From Dyadobacter sp. CY345 (GTDB lineage Bacteria; Bacteroidota; Bacteroidia; Cytophagales; Spirosomataceae): a DNA stretch of 64,000 nucleotides. The notes under the pieces are model-generated. The model worked only from the letters and a program-made list of their open reading frames with translations, was not told the DNA's origin and did no database searches. This document shows positions 37,137-45,696 of this stretch, piece by piece. The position numbers were made by a program, and so were the translations under genes. Numbering within the stretch: position 1 is the first letter of the stretch; every line of letters begins with the position of its first letter. The DNA lies in contig NZ_JAKFFS010000002.1 in NCBI RefSeq assembly GCF_021502725.1, forward strand, positions 900,946 through 964,945, in the 5' to 3' direction.

Positions 37137-37424
37137 ATGACTTACGAAGAATTTGTTTCATCCCTGACCCAAACCGCTCCTCCGCAGGAAATTCCGGTGC
37201 TTTTGAAAGCGCTTTGGTACGACGCCAATCACGATTGGGAAGCTGCCCATAACATTGCTCAGGATCGTGAGGGGACGAAATTATACGACCGGTTACATGC
37301 CTATTTGCACCGCGTTGAAGGGGATACCTGGAATGCGGGTTACTGGTACAGGCGGGCAGGAGCGGATGTTTTTAAAGGATCTTTGAAAGAAGAATGGGAA
37401 TTTCTGGTAAAATCTCTTTTATAG
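37137..37424 (+). CDS. Small conserved hypothetical protein
   Basis: This soluble 95-residue protein (starting MTYEEFVSSLTQTAPPQEIP) has the internal pattern ALWYDANHDWEAAHNIAQD and YRRAGADVFKGSLKEEWEFL. Proteins of this shape, with the DWEAAH and NAGYWYRRAG stretches, recur in many bacteria without assigned function. Start is taken at the ATG 37137; a TTG at 37131 would add two residues. It is divergent from the amidohydrolase operon (97 bp apart) and is followed by a tandem repeat array. Confidence 0.75.
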   Translation: MTYEEFVSSLTQTAPPQEIPVLLKALWYDANHDWEAAHNIAQDREGTKLYDRLHAYLHRVEGDTWNAGYWYRRAGADVFKGSLKEEWEFLVKSLL

Positions 37425-37495
37425 GGCAATCAGTGAGTGAGTGAGTGGATTTGTTACAGCCAGCTGAAATATTGTTAATGGCCCAATGTCAGAAT

Positions 37496-39080
37496 TAATG
37501 ACGGCAGAGCCGTCTCCTGTTTATAGCAACGGTTGTTCGTCAGGTTATTTTGGCTCTGTCGGAGCCTCCTGTGTTTGCAGGAAACTCCGACGGAGTTACA
37601 TTCTGGTTCGGGACAGGTGTTTTCTATAAACAAGAAGCTCTCAAAAGAGCTACATAAAATACTTCCTGGATTTATTCATCAGAGAGAATTTGTTAATGAC
37701 GGCAGAGCCGTCTCCTGTTTATAGCAACGGTTGTTCGTAAGGTTATTTTGGCTCTGTCGGAGCATCCTGTGGTTTGCAGGAAACTCCTACGGAGTTACAT
37801 TCTGGTTCGGGACAGGTGTTTTCTATAAACAGGAAGCTCTTAAAAGAGCTACATAAAATACTTCCTGGATTTATTCATCAGAGAGAATTTGTTAATGACG
37901 GCAGAGACGTCTCCTGTTTATAGCAACGGTTGTTCGTAAGGTTATTTTGGCTCTGTCGGAGCATCCTGTGGTTTGCAGGAAACTCCTACGGAGTTACATT
38001 CTGGTTCGGGACAGGTGTTTTCTATAAACAGGAAGCTCTTAAAAGAGCTACATAAAATACTACCTGGATTTATTCATCAGAGAGAATTTGTTAATGACGG
38101 CAGAGCCGTCTCCTGTTTATAGCAACGGTTGTTCGTCAGGTTATTTTGGCTCTGTCGGAGCCTCCTGTGTTTGCAATAAACTCCGACGGAGTTACATTCT
38201 GGTTCGGGACAGGTGTTTTCTATAAACAAGAAGCTCTCAAAAGAGCTACATAAAATACTTCCTGGATTTATTCATCAGAGAGAATTTGTTAATGACGGCA
38301 GAGACGTCTCCTGTTTATAGCAACGGTTGTTCGTAAGGTTATTTTGGCTCTGTCGGAGCATCCTGTGGTTTGCAGGAAACTCCTACGGAGTTACATTCTG
38401 GTTCGGGACAGGTGTTTTCTATAAACAGGAAGCTCTTAAAAGAGCTACATAAAATACTACCTGGATTTATTCATCAGAGAGAATTTGTTAATGACGGCAG
38501 AGCCGTCTCCTGTTTATAGCAACGGTTGTTCGTCAGGTTATTTTGGCTCTGTCGGAGCCTCCTGTGTTTGCAGGAAACTCCGACGGAGTTACATTCTGGT
38601 TCGGGACAGGTGTTTCCTATAAACAGGAAGCTCTTAAAAGAGCTACACAAAATACTACCTGGATTTATTTATCAGAGAGATTTTGTTAATGACGGCAGAG
38701 CCGTCTCCTGTTTATAGCAACGGTTGTTCGTCAGGTTATTTTGGCTCTGTCGGAGCCTCCTGTGTTTGCAGGAAACTCCGACGGAGTTACATTCTGGTTC
38801 GGGACAGGTGTTTCCTATAAACAGGAAGCTCTTAAAAGAGCTACATAAAATACTAACTGGATTTATTCATCAGAGAGATTTTGTTAATGACGGCAGAGCC
38901 GTCTCCTGTTTATAGCAACGGTTGTTCGTAAGGTTATTTTGGCTCTGTCGGAGCCTCCTGTGTTTGCAGGAAACTCCGACGGAGTTACATTCTGGTTTGG
39001 GACAAGTGTTTTCTATAAACAGGAAGCTCTTAAAAGAGCTACACAAAATACTACCTGGATTTATTCATCAGAGAGAATTT
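37496..39080. repeat. Tandem array: eight copies of a 198/199-bp unit made of palindromes
   Basis: Copies begin at about 37501, 37699, 37898, 38097, 38295, 38494, 38692 and 38890, each at ACGGCAGAGCCGTC or its variant. Every unit carries four small palindromes: ACGGCAGAGCCGT, GGCTCTGTCGGAGCC, AACTCCGACGGAGTT and AGCTCTTAAAAGAGCT, joined by spacers such as CCTGTTTATAGCAACGG and TTTCTATAAACAGGA. Two variants occur, 198 bp (GAGCCTCC, CTCCGACGGAG) and 199 bp (GAGCATCC, CTCCTACGGAG), in the order A B B A B A A A. Repeated 63-codon open frames inside are by-products. A GTGAGTGAGTGAGTG stretch precedes it at about 37433. Confidence 0.92.
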
Positions 39081-39106
39081 TCTATCATTGAACGAGCATG
39101 ACTTTT

Positions 39107-40168
39107 TTAATTTATATCTGTCAGTTTTTTGATGATGCGCTGCCTTTCCTGATCATTAATCCCCAACTGGTTTTTAATAAACAAATCGGTCCCGCCATAC
39201 CGGGTGTCAATGACGGAAAATGTTGCGGCCAGATATCGTTCGTCCACCGACATAAAATTTTCAATAACTTTCAAATTGATCTTCGGTTTAATGATTTTAC
39301 CAAGTTTTGCTCTTCCAAGGATTTTTTTGAGCTTATCACGTCTGTAATAATTCGACATCAGATATTCATCAAAAATCGTCTTTCTGTCGACATGTAATAT
39401 TGAAAGAATCATGGCGGTTACCACACCAGTGCGGTCTTTTCCGGCAGAGCAATGATATAAAACCGGTTCGTCGGAGTTCAGTATATTTTGCAGAAGTTCC
39501 CGGAGCGACGACAGATCGCTGGTTACCATGTTCTGGTAAAGCTCGGTTGTCATTTGCAAAGACTGCGCTTCGGAAATTTCTCCACGAAGCAGCTTTCCCC
39601 TTAGCTGGGTTAACAGATCTCCGTTATCTTTCACGCAAGGTACGTGCCGGTAGCTAACATTTTCCGGTAAATGATCTTCTTTTCCTTTAATTTCACTGGC
39701 CGTCCGAAGATCAAAAATGGTCCGGATTTTCAGGTCGTTAAATTTTTCGAAAGCTGCCGGTTCCAGATCAGCCAGATTATCCGAACGGAATATTTTCCCC
39801 CACCTGACCGTATTCCCGTCCAGCGTTTTCAGCCCACCGATATCCCGAAAATTAATCACATTTTCAAAATCAATCCTGCGGTTTGACAGTATCAATGTAT
39901 CTTTTCCGGAAATAGTTTTGAAATAAGGACGTTTCGCCTGATTGGTTAATGTCAACGGATTTTCCTTCGAATTCAGCAACGTTTGTTTTCCCTGCTCAAT
40001 GAGAAAAACCTGCGAATCCGCGGTTTTTGTGTAGTGCAGGACATAATCGTTTTTATTGTTTTCAACATAGTATTCTTCCTTTAAAGTTTTCTCATCATAA
40101 CGCGCTGGAAGTTTTACGCACGCGGGAAGCAACACCGGAAAAAGCAGAATTAGTAATCGGGTTTTCAT
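39107..40168 (-). CDS. Tyrosine/serine phosphatase family lipoprotein
   Basis: The protein has 353 residues. The signal peptide ends in a lipobox, LLFPVLLPAC (Cys17), so it is probably anchored outside the inner membrane. Residues about 20-100 form an extra domain of unknown fold (many strands). The phosphatase domain follows: INFRDIGGLKTLDG, RWGKIFRSDNL, IFDLRTASEI and the P-loop YHCSAGKDRTGVV with Cys240 and Arg246. This is the Y_phosphatase3 group, related to bacterial dual-specificity and lipid phosphatases. Substrate unknown. It stands just beyond the tandem array. Confidence 0.9.
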   Translation of the reverse strand: MKTRLLILLFPVLLPACVKLPARYDEKTLKEEYYVENNKNDYVLHYTKTADSQVFLIEQGKQTLLNSKENPLTLTNQAKRPYFKTISGKDTLILSNRRIDFENVINFRDIGGLKTLDGNTVRWGKIFRSDNLADLEPAAFEKFNDLKIRTIFDLRTASEIKGKEDHLPENVSYRHVPCVKDNGDLLTQLRGKLLRGEISEAQSLQMTTELYQNMVTSDLSSLRELLQNILNSDEPVLYHCSAGKDRTGVVTAMILSILHVDRKTIFDEYLMSNYYRRDKLKKILGRAKLGKIIKPKINLKVIENFMSVDERYLAATFSVIDTRYGGTDLFIKNQLGINDQERQRIIKKLTDIN

Positions 40169-40189
40169 CTCTTAAAGATACAGCCTGGA

Positions 40190-40427
40190 AGGTTAAAGGC
40201 AAAACGGCGGTCGGCTGGGGTTGTCCCGGCTGTCAGCTATTGGAGATTAATGCACTGAAGTAATTTCAGTCGCCGAAAGCCGGAAGAATGTCCCGGCTCT
40301 CAGCGACTGAATTTATGTCTGGAAGTAGTTTTAGCCGACTGCCGATAGCCGACCGCCGACTGAATTAATACCGGAAAGTAATTTCCGGCAACCGCCGAAA
40401 GCCGACTGCCGATAGCCGACCGCCGCC
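40190..40427. repeat. GC-rich 7-bp-period (CGANNGC) repeat element
   Basis: Runs of GCCGACT, GCCGATA, GCCGACC units (period 7) occur at about 40332-40362 and 40390-40427. Inverted relatives (CGGCGGTCGGCTGGGG) occur at about 40203-40220, with nested arms CAGTCGCCGAAAGCCGG and CCGGCTCTCAGCGACTG between. The element fills the gap between the phosphatase start and the response regulator, ending 3 bases from the regulator's stop codon. Confidence 0.8.
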
Positions 40428-40430
40428 TGA

Positions 40431-41054
40431 TTATGCTCTGCTTTGAGAAAGTTCTACTTTCCCGACGAGGTCAACGACGTTATTGACCTTCATCTTTTTA
40501 TAAATATTGTTTTTGATCGTACTGATCGTCGAAACGGCCAGTTTTAACTCTTTCGCGATGTCTACCGTACGGCGGCCTTTGATCAGGTATTGCATAATTT
40601 CCGATTCACGCACCGTTAACGAACCTACCAGATTTGGTTTTGTAATATCACTCAGAAGATATTCCGTCAGCACATCATCCATGTATTTTTTGCCGCGCAT
40701 GATGGAAGTATAAGCCATCAGAAATTCTTCCTGGCTGATCGATTTCATGCAAACACCATCAACACCTTTTTTGAGATAGGGCAGGGCCCAGGATTTTTCT
40801 GTTTCTTCTCCGATGACAACGATTTTAATGTCAGGCTGTTTGCGGCGGATTCTTTCCAGGGCAACCAGATTTGTGTAATTGGATAAGTGTGTGTCAATGA
40901 TCAACAGGTCAAATTCTGAACTTGATAACGTCATCTGCATGTTTTCCCAACTGGTCTCTTTTGAAAATTGAACATCCCTTACATTTTCGCGGATACAGGA
41001 GGTGATTCCTAAGCTCAAAAGCTCATTTTTGATCAGTAGCAGTATTTTTGTCAT
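40431..41054 (-). CDS. LuxR/NarL-type response regulator with atypical receiver
   Basis: The 207-residue protein has a receiver domain and a C-terminal LuxR helix-turn-helix (GSLTVRESEIMQYLIKGRRT, then VDIAKELKLAVSTISTIKNN). The phospho-acceptor Asp54 (FDLLIIDTHLSNY) and the lysine in GVDGVCMKS are present. The N-terminal acidic pair that binds Mg2+ is replaced by Ile8-Lys9 (ILLLIKNELLS), so normal phosphotransfer is doubtful. It is a paralogue of the regulator at 51980-52609. It has no adjacent kinase; the nearest is the propeller kinase 7.5 kb away. Confidence 0.9.
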   Translation of the reverse strand: MTKILLLIKNELLSLGITSCIRENVRDVQFSKETSWENMQMTLSSSEFDLLIIDTHLSNYTNLVALERIRRKQPDIKIVVIGEETEKSWALPYLKKGVDGVCMKSISQEEFLMAYTSIMRGKKYMDDVLTEYLLSDITKPNLVGSLTVRESEIMQYLIKGRRTVDIAKELKLAVSTISTIKNNIYKKMKVNNVVDLVGKVELSQSRA

Positions 41055-41456
41055 TTTTATTTATGGTCTGGGTGGGTAAGATAGTTTTTCATAAAATTGA
41101 AATCTGTTTCGCTGAATGCTCAGACGAAACAGATTGGACTACTGGCCTTAAATGTTCATAGTGTGTGTACAATTTAGAGGAGGTATGTTTACAAAGTGCC
41201 AGGTAATGTGTGTGTATAGTGTTTTTATTTATTCAAATCTAGAATAAAGCTCCGAATAAATTTGTCGAGACTAGAAGTATTATTTGTAGAATTTTATCGG
41301 TGCGGTTATTAGCAATTCATCTGCATGCCATTGTCTCTTCCCGGATAATTCTGTAAAATGCATTCTAGCAATCAGATAGACAGGAAATTGACCTTGTAAC
41401 CCTGATAAACCTTAGCCGGATATCAATACACGCAGAAGGCAGGTAGTAAAAAAACA
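41055..41456. other. Gene-free interval upstream of the LuxR regulator
   Basis: AT-rich DNA without a convincing open frame. On the minus strand it contains two CA-rich stretches (ACACACACATTACC at about 41207-41220 and TACACACACTATG at about 41158-41170) like those preceding the neighbouring surface-protein genes. It most likely holds the regulator's promoter and leader. Confidence 0.4.
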
Positions 41457-41485
41457 AACCCGTTTCCCGGCTCGGGAAACGGGTT
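41457..41485 (-). terminator. Intrinsic terminator after the T9SS cargo gene
   Basis: On the minus strand AACCCGTTTCCCG pairs perfectly with CGGGAAACGGGTT around a 3-base loop and runs into TGTTTTTTT. It lies 26 bases after the stop codon. Confidence 0.93.
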
Positions 41486-41510
41486 GTAAGAACCACCTGA
41501 ATAAATAACG

Positions 41511-42560
41511 TTACTTATTTACTACAACCTTAGATGTAGAGACCAGGCCATTAGTACGGGTCACTTTTACGATGTACATTCCCTGTGGAAGATTTGTTAC
41601 ATCAATCAGGCCGCTGCCTGATGCAAAAGATGACGATGCTTTATAAACCGCGCTTCCGTTCAGATTGTTGATCACAACTTCTTTCACGGTACCATTGTCG
41701 CGGATGAACAATTTGTCTGTTGATGGATTCGGGTATACTGACAGGTCAGCAGCTGCAATTCCTTCAAACGATACGCTCTGGATACGGCTGAATGCAAAAG
41801 TCTGATCTCTGTCGATCATTTTCAGACGGTACAGGTTTTGTCCGTGTACAGGTTTAACATGGCTGAAAGAATAATTTTTCAACACTTTGCTGTCTCCGCT
41901 TGAAGCCACTTCTCCAACATTTACCCATTCTTTACCGCTTACGCTGTGCTGAATTTCAAAATGATCACTGTTTGTTTCTTCCGTAGTCGCCCAGTTAAGA
42001 AGCGCAACCGAACCTTCTTTCTTCGCAGTGAACGAAACAAGTGTTACAGGAAGCGGTGCAGAAGTATAAATACGTACAGCATCATCATTTGACTCACTTG
42101 TATATAAATCGCCGGGAGGAGTTAGGTTAGCAAGGAAACCCGTCGTGTTTGTCGTCACTGCCGCTATTACCGGCAGATTGGCAAAACTGATTGGCAGGAT
42201 TGCATCTGCTGGCATAAGTGCATCTTTGGATTTACCGATGTAAACATTCTGAACCGCATTGTACTGCCAGGTAAAAAGATCAGCACCGGCACCTGTCGGC
42301 AGGATCGAAGCACTGCCTTGCAGGTTACTGAGTGAGATGGTAAGAGTTGCGTAGCTGATCCCCAGATCATCGCTGCTCAGTTGCTCATCCAGGATTTCAG
42401 CAACGATGGCAAGACTAATGGAAGCAGTTCCCGGATAGCTCGTCGGGGAAGGAGCCACAAACGGACTCAGCAGTGCCATATCCACAGCTTGCGCCTTTGC
42501 TTTAAATGTCGCTGAAAAGACCAGTAAAATTACTAGTAAAATGTTTGAAAAATTTCTCAT
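41511..42560 (-). CDS. Secreted protein with type IX secretion (T9SS) C-terminal sorting domain
   Basis: The 349-residue protein has a signal peptide (NILLVILLVFSATFKAKAQA). An N-terminal beta-rich domain of about 150 residues is followed by an Ig/FN3-like segment beginning PLPVTLVSFTAKKEGSVALL, common next to T9SS signals. The C-terminus is a type A sorting domain: LSVYPNPSTDKLFIRD, VVINNLNGSAVY and LPQGMYIVKVTRTNGLVSTS KVVVNK (read without the gap). It should be exported through the outer membrane and attached to the cell surface. Only 21 bp separate it from the preceding gene, so both share a transcript closed by the terminator at 41457. Confidence 0.9.
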   Translation of the reverse strand: MRNFSNILLVILLVFSATFKAKAQAVDMALLSPFVAPSPTSYPGTASISLAIVAEILDEQLSSDDLGISYATLTISLSNLQGSASILPTGAGADLFTWQYNAVQNVYIGKSKDALMPADAILPISFANLPVIAAVTTNTTGFLANLTPPGDLYTSESNDDAVRIYTSAPLPVTLVSFTAKKEGSVALLNWATTEETNSDHFEIQHSVSGKEWVNVGEVASSGDSKVLKNYSFSHVKPVHGQNLYRLKMIDRDQTFAFSRIQSVSFEGIAAADLSVYPNPSTDKLFIRDNGTVKEVVINNLNGSAVYKASSSFASGSGLIDVTNLPQGMYIVKVTRTNGLVSTSKVVVNK

Positions 42561-42581
42561 AGTAAAAAAGATTAATGAATG

Positions 42582-43823
42582 TTAATTAGTGAAAAACTCT
42601 ATTAAATCTGCGTCCTGGTTGTTGAGTACATTTACCTCTCCTCCCCCTTGTCCGGCCGGGATCGACGTGGTCATTGGGAAGCTGCCGTCTGTACTGTTCG
42701 GATTTAAGGTGACATAGAATACCAGCCTTCTCTGTGTACCCCTTGGGATGGAAGCGGTGGTAGTAAATATGTAATAAGCAGGATCAGTATCCGAAGCAGT
42801 AAAGATGCTGTTCTGTACCGTGGCATCGCCGTTGGCCGGAGCAGTCGCCTGTGATGGGGTCCAGGTAAAATTGGAAAGGACAGGATTTTTTGCAACCCTT
42901 ATCGTAATTTGCCCGTTTGTAGCAATGGCATTGCCTACTTCCACCACCGACAGCATCACTTCCAGCTGCTGCGTACCATGTACAATACCCGGTACCACGC
43001 TGATACGCGGTGAAACATCAGGTCCCAGACTTCCCAGCGTATAGGCCGTATACGTATTTGGAACGACCGAAATGCTCGTGGTGATGGAACCGCCGGTAAG
43101 GCTGCTTGCACCGCCAAGGACTGAGGTGGCGTCTACGGTCGAAGGTATACGTACCCATTGTGTGCCGTTCCAGCCTACGATTGTCAGGGCAGTTAAAATT
43201 CCGGAAGTCATCGTAGATACGTTGCTGCCCGCATCCCAGGTAAGGGTAATGGGCGTGGCTGTTGCACCGTCAATATCCCAGTACTCAACACTGCTTACGG
43301 TTTTAACCCCGCCGCCTCTGTTCAGCAGCCCGGTTGGGAATGGTCCGCCAGTAGGTAGTGCAGGATAGTTAGTACCCGTAAACAGGTTGCTTGTTACAGC
43401 CGTTGCCGGATTGGCGTGATAATAAGCACCGCTCGTTCCATCAGCCGAAGCCGCAAACTGACCTGCGAAACCATTATCTCCCGTAGGGAAAATGAACTGT
43501 CCTGTGCCATACTTGCGTACATAACCATCCACATAACTGGCATCCGTTACTCCCGTAGCCGTAAGGCCAGCGCCGGAAAAGTTTAGATAACTGATGTTGG
43601 CTGTTGCGCGCTCGGTAAGGATAACGCCCGGCTGCGTGCCTGAGCCTCCGGTTAAGAAATTGTGATTACCGAAAAACGTCATTTGCGCGCCTCCGAAGAT
43701 GGTTGTATTGCCCTGGCCGCCTTCCTGCGCCTGAGCGGCCGTACCCGCAGCCAGCATCGCTGCCGCGACCATTATTTTCATCCAGCCTTTTTTAGAACCG
43801 GGAAGTGTATTTGTTATGTTCAT
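42582..43823 (-). CDS. Large exported beta-rich protein of unknown function
   Basis: The 413-residue product has a signal peptide (KIMVAAAMLAAGTAAQAQEG). The first half contains DGYVRKYGTGQFIFPTGDNG, a motif frequent at the start of Bacteroidota surface proteins. The second half (ISVVPGIVHGTQQLEVMLSV onward) is a DUF11-like beta sandwich. There is no T9SS sorting domain and no lipobox. Because it is paired with a T9SS cargo (21 bp), it may be a partner or a ligand at the surface. The composition is rich in Gly, Thr and Ala and contains no cysteine. Confidence 0.75.
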   Translation of the reverse strand: MNITNTLPGSKKGWMKIMVAAAMLAAGTAAQAQEGGQGNTTIFGGAQMTFFGNHNFLTGGSGTQPGVILTERATANISYLNFSGAGLTATGVTDASYVDGYVRKYGTGQFIFPTGDNGFAGQFAASADGTSGAYYHANPATAVTSNLFTGTNYPALPTGGPFPTGLLNRGGGVKTVSSVEYWDIDGATATPITLTWDAGSNVSTMTSGILTALTIVGWNGTQWVRIPSTVDATSVLGGASSLTGGSITTSISVVPNTYTAYTLGSLGPDVSPRISVVPGIVHGTQQLEVMLSVVEVGNAIATNGQITIRVAKNPVLSNFTWTPSQATAPANGDATVQNSIFTASDTDPAYYIFTTTASIPRGTQRRLVFYVTLNPNSTDGSFPMTTSIPAGQGGGEVNVLNNQDADLIEFFTN

Positions 43824-43950
43824 CTTTAAGATTTGTTAATTGTGTGTATTGTTACTGATTGTGTGCTGGGAGTGGTTACTTGTTCCGCTGCAACTTCTAA
43901 TTATTTGAGCATCATCAGCTCGCACAGATTGCAAATCGGAGTATTTTGAG

Positions 43951-44664
43951 CTAATCCAGTTTAGTTACGATTAAACTTCCGTTACTAAATGTCATTGGGT
44001 CAGCTATTAAAGTTGGTGTTGGATCATATGAAGCAATCTGAATTTCTACTTTATCTCCTGCCGCAAATACACCAGTTAGAAATAAGGCTGGTCCCCATCC
44101 TCCGCTTCCACCGTTTACAATGAAACTCGCTACTTTTAAAACTGATCCTGATGAAATCAAATTCACCCATTCGTTCCAGTAAACTTTTCCGGCACTAAGG
44201 TTATTGAGTTGAGCGTTGAATTCCACTCGATACATTCCGGCACTAGGAATAGTGTATTGTCTGGTTGAGACATCGTAGTCAGAAGAGGGATTTGCAGTAG
44301 TAAAAGGAATGCGGGTAATATTACCAGGTAACGGGGTAGTAAGTGTAGAACTTCCTGTGAAGTATCCTGTGAATACAGTCCGTTGAATCTTTAAGTCAGA
44401 AGCAGCCTGCCATGTGGCAACCCCAGCTGCGTTCGATGTCAAAATCTTATCATTCCCCTGCGAACCATCCGCAATCGTTACTTTACCCGTTGTTTTATTA
44501 ACACTGACTTTATTCCCCGCCGTAGAAGATTCCACTTCCAGGTTATTTGCAGGATCAATTGTCGTAGGATTCGTTCCGATTTTTACCTGGGCGAAAACTG
44601 CTGAGGAGCCTAAAAGCATACAGGCAGCGAAGAGTGCTTTATAGAGTTGTTGTTTTTTGATCAT
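43951..44664 (-). CDS. Secreted protein with C1q-like C-terminal domain (paralogue 4)
   Basis: The 237-residue protein has a signal peptide (KALFAACMLLGSSAVFAQ) and a shared N-terminal module starting VKIGTNPTTIDPANNLEVES. This is followed by a repeat-like stalk (TTGKVTIADGSQGNDKILTS; AAGVATWQ) reminiscent of phage tail-fibre stalks. The C-terminal 135 residues read like a C1q/TNF jelly roll: TRIPFTTANPSSDYDVSTRQ, YTIPSAGMYRVEFNAQL, then FAAGDKVEIQIASYD and FSNGSLIVTKL at the end. By family analogy it would trimerise. C1q assignment is by eye and needs a profile or structure check. Confidence 0.75.
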   Translation of the reverse strand: MIKKQQLYKALFAACMLLGSSAVFAQVKIGTNPTTIDPANNLEVESSTAGNKVSVNKTTGKVTIADGSQGNDKILTSNAAGVATWQAASDLKIQRTVFTGYFTGSSTLTTPLPGNITRIPFTTANPSSDYDVSTRQYTIPSAGMYRVEFNAQLNNLSAGKVYWNEWVNLISSGSVLKVASFIVNGGSGGWGPALFLTGVFAAGDKVEIQIASYDPTPTLIADPMTFSNGSLIVTKLD

Positions 44665-44825
44665 TGTGTGTAGTAGTTTAATTTAAAAAATATTGGTTAA
44701 AGTGCGGGAGGGGTACTCGTAGTTCGCGAAGACACATACCACTGTTTAGGTTTGGAAGAGTGGTAAACGCTCGACAACTCAATACTTATCTCACATAGGA
44801 ATTAGCTTGGGTATCTAGTTTATAG

Positions 44826-45566
44826 TTAGCGAATTTTGGTAATATTCAAACGACCAATAATACACCTACCTGTGTTAAGTGATCCAAATTGGGTATATCC
44901 ATTTAGAGAAATTGTTGATCCCGCGTTCCAGTCACCAGACCAGACTACTGACTGCCAATCTCCTCCTCCAATAGCAATAGGTTGTACTCCGGCAAGAAAT
45001 GCTCCTCCACCATCTTGGGAGGACCAAATTCTGGTAACTAGTGTAGTACCCGGAACAACTGTACCAGTCCCTTGACATACCAAACCCGCTTCTACCTGAT
45101 AAAAGCCATTTGCTGGAAGGGTAAATTGTTTAGTAGCGGCATTCCAGCCAGTAGAATATCCTGAACGGGGAGTAAGAGGGATTCTTTGACTCAATTGATC
45201 CTGACCGGCGAAAATTGGTATTATATAGTCAGAAGTTAGTGTAGCTGAAAAAACAGTTACAGGGATTTTCAATTGATCAAGCAAACGACTTTGTGACATT
45301 TGATGTAATTCTCCATCGACACTTCGCGTGACTAAACTATCGGTTATCAATGAGTTTGGTTTGTTTTCAACCTTTAATGTGCCAGTTGTTTTGTCGGTAA
45401 TCACCTTTTTATTATTTGCAGCTTCAACCTCCAAATTGTTAGCCGCACCAATCACCGTAGGATTCGTTCCAATCTTCACCTGTGCGAAAACCGAAGAAGA
45501 GGCGAAAAGCATTACTGCGAAAAACGCAGGATATAGTGCTTTTGAAAAAATCTGTTTTGTCTTCAT
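44826..45566 (-). CDS. Secreted protein with C1q-like C-terminal domain (paralogue 3)
   Basis: From the ATG at 45566 the protein starts MKTKQIFSKALYPAFFAVML and is cleaved after SSVFAQ, then VKIGTNPTVIGAANNLEVEA as in its neighbours; the frame extends 34 codons upstream, but that part lacks protein character. The total is 246 residues. The stalk differs (ENKPNSLITDSLVTRSVDGE), and the head has IPLTPRSGYSTGWNAATKQF, TLPANGFYQVEAGLVCQGTG and a strand-rich end GRCIIGRLNITKI. The C1q-like pattern (aromatic, P-x-x-G-x-Y) is kept. It contains two cysteines. Confidence 0.72.
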   Translation of the reverse strand: MKTKQIFSKALYPAFFAVMLFASSSVFAQVKIGTNPTVIGAANNLEVEAANNKKVITDKTTGTLKVENKPNSLITDSLVTRSVDGELHQMSQSRLLDQLKIPVTVFSATLTSDYIIPIFAGQDQLSQRIPLTPRSGYSTGWNAATKQFTLPANGFYQVEAGLVCQGTGTVVPGTTLVTRIWSSQDGGGAFLAGVQPIAIGGGDWQSVVWSGDWNAGSTISLNGYTQFGSLNTGRCIIGRLNITKIR

Positions 45567-45696
45567 TATTTTAATTGTTTTAATGTGTGAAATCGTTTGT
45601 GTTTTGTTGTAATCAATACCAGCCTTAACGGCACGGGCTGCCCGGCCTGCGCGGCGCGGCATTAACAATTAACCCTTAACCATTAACCATTAACCA

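Noticed and set aside
37533..38915. Repeated 63-codon open frames inside the array
   Set aside because: They arise from the repeat unit itself and are full of palindromes; there is no signal peptide, domain or start context, and variant units break them.
37496..39080. CRISPR array
   Set aside because: Units are about 198 bp with nearly identical sequence throughout; there are no short repeats with unique spacers and no cas genes.
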